A DNA stretch of 64,000 nucleotides from Bacilli bacterium (lineage in GTDB: Bacteria > Bacillota_I > Bacilli_A > RF39 > UBA660). The notes below the pieces were generated by a model. The model saw nothing but the letters and a program-made list of their open reading frames with translations. It ran no database searches and was not told the origin of the DNA. Made by a program: the position numbers and the translations under genes. The stretch spans positions 62,001 through 126,000 of the forward strand of contig JAFWKJ010000008.1 of the NCBI GenBank assembly GCA_017511375.1, written 5' to 3'. This document shows positions 62,031 through 64,000 of this stretch, piece after piece (position 1 is the stretch's first letter; each line of letters begins with the position of its first letter).

Positions 62031-63848
62031 ATGGAAAAAAGAAATGTTGCCATTATAGCACATGTTGACCATGGAAAGACAACATTAGTGGATGGAATTT
62101 TAAAACATTCAGGAATGTTTAGAGAAAATGAAGATGTTTCTAATTTATCAATGGATTCTAATGCCCTAGAAGCAGAAAGAGGAATTACCATTTTAGCGAA
62201 GACAACTGCTATGGACTATAAAGGAGTTAGAATCAATATTTTAGATACACCAGGACACGCAGATTTTGGTGGAGAAGTGGAACGTATTATGAACATGGTA
62301 GATGGTGTGTTACTAGTAGTAGATGCGTATGAAGGTGCTATGCCTCAAACAAGATTTGTATTAAAAAAAGCCTTTGAAGCAGGAGTAAAACCAATCGTTG
62401 TTATCAATAAAGTAGATAAGCCAAGTGCCAGATGTAAACAAGTAGTGGATGAAGTATTAGATTTATTTATTGAATTAGGCGCTGATGATGAACAACTAGA
62501 CTTTAAAGTTTTATATGCTTCAGCTGTAAACAATACCTGTTCTGAAAGTGATGATCTTTCACAACAAACAGAAGGATTCAGTGAAATATTAGATGCCATT
62601 ATAGAAGAGATTCCAGCTCCGCAAGGCGATTCCAACAAACCACTACAATTTCAACCTGCTTTACTAGATTATAATGATTTTGTTGGAAGAATTGGAATTG
62701 GAAGAGTACATAACGGAAAAATCAAGACAGGAGAAGTTGTTACTTGCTGTCGATTAGATGGTTCTAAAAAGCAATTTAGAATTCAAAAGTTATTTGGTTA
62801 TTATGGATATAATAGAATTGAAATAGAATCGGCAGAAGCAGGAGATATTGTTGCTATTGCAGGACTTGCTGATATTTCAGTAGGAGAAACCATTTGTAAC
62901 AATGATGAGATTCTTCCTTTAGAACCACTTCATATTGATGAACCAACACTTCAAATGACGTTTGGTACTAACTCATCTCCAATGGTTGGAAAAGATGGAA
63001 AAATTGTTACAGCAAGAAAAATAGAAGAAAGATTAAATAAAGAAACACAAAGAGATGTATCACTAAAAGTGGAACCCGCAACCAATGAATCTTTCCTAGT
63101 AAGTGGTCGTGGAGAATTACACCTAGGAATCCTAATCGAAAACATGAGAAGAGAAGGATATGAATTAGAGGTATCTAAACCAACGGTTATTATGAAAGAG
63201 ATAGACGGAAGAAAATGTGAGCCTTATGAAGATCTTCAAATAGAAACACCAGAAGAAACAGTAGGAGCTGTGATCGAACAACTAGGTATGCGTGGAGGAC
63301 AACTGATAAGTATGACGAACTTTGAAAATCAAGTTAGATTACAATATAGTATTCCATCTCGTGGATTAATTGGATTTTCAACAGACTTTATGACGTTAAC
63401 GAAAGGGTATGGAATCATGAATCACTCTTTCAAAGAATATATGCCATATGAAACAGTAGATGTAGGAGAAAGAAAATTAGGAGTACTTGTTTCCATGGAA
63501 AACGGAAATGCAACCGCATACTCTATCGGAAACTTAGAAGATAGAGGAACGATGTTCATCGAACCAGGTACAGAAGTCTATGAAGGTATGATTATAGGAG
63601 AATGTAATAGAGATAATGACTTAGCGGTCAATGTTGTAAAAGGAAAACAATTAACAAACACTCGTGCTGCAGGATCTGATCATACAGTCGTTTTAAAAAG
63701 ACCAAGACCTATTTCTTTAGAATATGCCCTAGATTATATTAATTCTGATGAATTAGTAGAGGTTACACCTCATTATATTCGACTTCGAAAAAAGATATTA
63801 AATACCGAAGAAAGAAAGAAGTTTGATGCGAAAATGAAAAATAACTAG
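62031..63848 (+). CDS. typA: translational GTPase TypA/BipA
   Basis: About 605 residues, complete. G1 [12 protein letters not shown]2 in [13 protein letters not shown]3 [11 protein letters not shown]4 NKVDKP, followed by EF-G-like domains ([38 protein letters not shown]). It binds ribosomes under stress and helps 50S assembly. ATG 62031 chosen, AGAGGTGG 6 nt before; ATG 62025 abuts that site. Confidence 0.97.
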   Translation: MEKRNVAIIAHVDHGKTTLVDGILKHSGMFRENEDVSNLSMDSNALEAERGITILAKTTAMDYKGVRINILDTPGHADFGGEVERIMNMVDGVLLVVDAYEGAMPQTRFVLKKAFEAGVKPIVVINKVDKPSARCKQVVDEVLDLFIELGADDEQLDFKVLYASAVNNTCSESDDLSQQTEGFSEILDAIIEEIPAPQGDSNKPLQFQPALLDYNDFVGRIGIGRVHNGKIKTGEVVTCCRLDGSKKQFRIQKLFGYYGYNRIEIESAEAGDIVAIAGLADISVGETICNNDEILPLEPLHIDEPTLQMTFGTNSSPMVGKDGKIVTARKIEERLNKETQRDVSLKVEPATNESFLVSGRGELHLGILIENMRREGYELEVSKPTVIMKEIDGRKCEPYEDLQIETPEETVGAVIEQLGMRGGQLISMTNFENQVRLQYSIPSRGLIGFSTDFMTLTKGYGIMNHSFKEYMPYETVDVGERKLGVLVSMENGNATAYSIGNLEDRGTMFIEPGTEVYEGMIIGECNRDNDLAVNVVKGKQLTNTRAAGSDHTVVLKRPRPISLEYALDYINSDELVEVTPHYIRLRKKILNTEERKKFDAKMKNN

Positions 63849-63865
63849 AAATAGTTATTTTTTCT
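63837..63865 (+). terminator. intrinsic terminator after typA
   Basis: AATAACTA (63840-63847), GAAA loop, TAGTTATT (63852-63859), flanking A/T runs; overlaps the stop codon. Confidence 0.85.
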
Positions 63866-63916
63866 TGAAGTTTTAAAGGAATTTGATTATAATGTTATTA
63901 GGGTAAAGGTGATTGT

Positions 63917-64000
63917 ATGAGACGCAGAAAAAAAGGTCAAAGAAATGGTCAAATGTCAGATGAAGAACTTCAAAGAACACAAGTACTAAATTTGCAAGAT
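63917..64000 (+). CDS. start of an unidentified gene (3' partial)
   Basis: 28 residues to the window edge, starting MRRRKKGQRNGQMSDEELQR. AAAGGTG precedes ATG 63917. Basic N-terminus followed by a charged helix; not enough to assign. Confidence 0.6.
   Translation, partial: MRRRKKGQRNGQMSDEELQRTQVLNLQD

Overview
The window is a gene-dense, low-GC, Gram-positive-type chromosome segment. It has strong AGGAGG-like ribosome sites, TATAAT/TTGACA-like promoters, U-tract hairpin terminators and standard stop use (TGA is a stop). Anaerobic ribonucleotide reductase (NrdD/NrdG), IspH of the MEP isoprenoid pathway, FemX-type peptidoglycan branching, YmfF/YmfH-like peptidases, GH25 muramidases and ESX/WXG100-like proteins point to an anaerobic, probably gut-associated member of the Bacillota (Bacilli/Erysipelotrichia-like). 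No species can be named from the sequence alone.

Layout. (1) 1-11.2 kb: cell-surface glycan cluster with a GT-C-like membrane protein, an SGNH hydrolase, a Wzt/Wzm (TagH/TagG)-type exporter, a GT2/DUF2304/GtrA module, a large membrane glycosyltransferase candidate, a GT2-GT4 double transferase and a pyruvyltransferase-FrhB fusion. (2) 11.3-15 kb: two secreted wall enzymes (GH25 muramidase, C39-like peptidase) sharing 183-bp cell-wall-binding repeats. (3) 15-36 kb: mostly housekeeping (lipid kinase, FemX, TSCPD protein, second GH25 protein, zinc-ribbon proteins, YlmH, MnmA, GpmI, YmfF/YmfH pair, GNAT-TsaC fusion, TPM protein, HtrA, IspH). (4) 36.17-40 kb: tRNA-Gly(TCC), followed on the minus strand by a compact azole-RiPP (TOMM) operon: a Cys-run substrate, a YcaO cyclodehydratase, a leader-binding partner and a SagB-type dehydrogenase. 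(5) 40-48.3 kb: a divergent ABC exporter, UDP-sugar enzymes, an InlB-repeat protein and a lipid glycosyltransferase. (6) 48.6-51.6 kb: class III RNR operon in which the glycyl-radical domain is a separate 51-residue gene. (7) 51.7-64 kb: a WXG-like protein with a hydrolase-like tail, a VbhA/Fic pair, a degenerate signal-peptidase-like protein, an acyl-CoA synthetase, a HAD phosphatase, a DedA protein, two tandem ESX-like gene pairs, TypA/BipA and the start of one more gene.

Most striking points: (a) the putative TOMM substrate carries a Streptolysin-S-like Cys run (TCGCCSCCCCCC) at the extreme N-terminus of a 259-residue polytopic membrane protein with a C-terminal zinc ribbon, overlapping YcaO by 4 bp; (b) NrdD is split so that the glycyl-radical loop (RITGYLVG) is a stand-alone small protein between nrdD and nrdG; (c) a signal-peptidase-like protein lacks recognisable catalytic Ser and His/Lys; (d) the ESX-like module is duplicated with its terminator.
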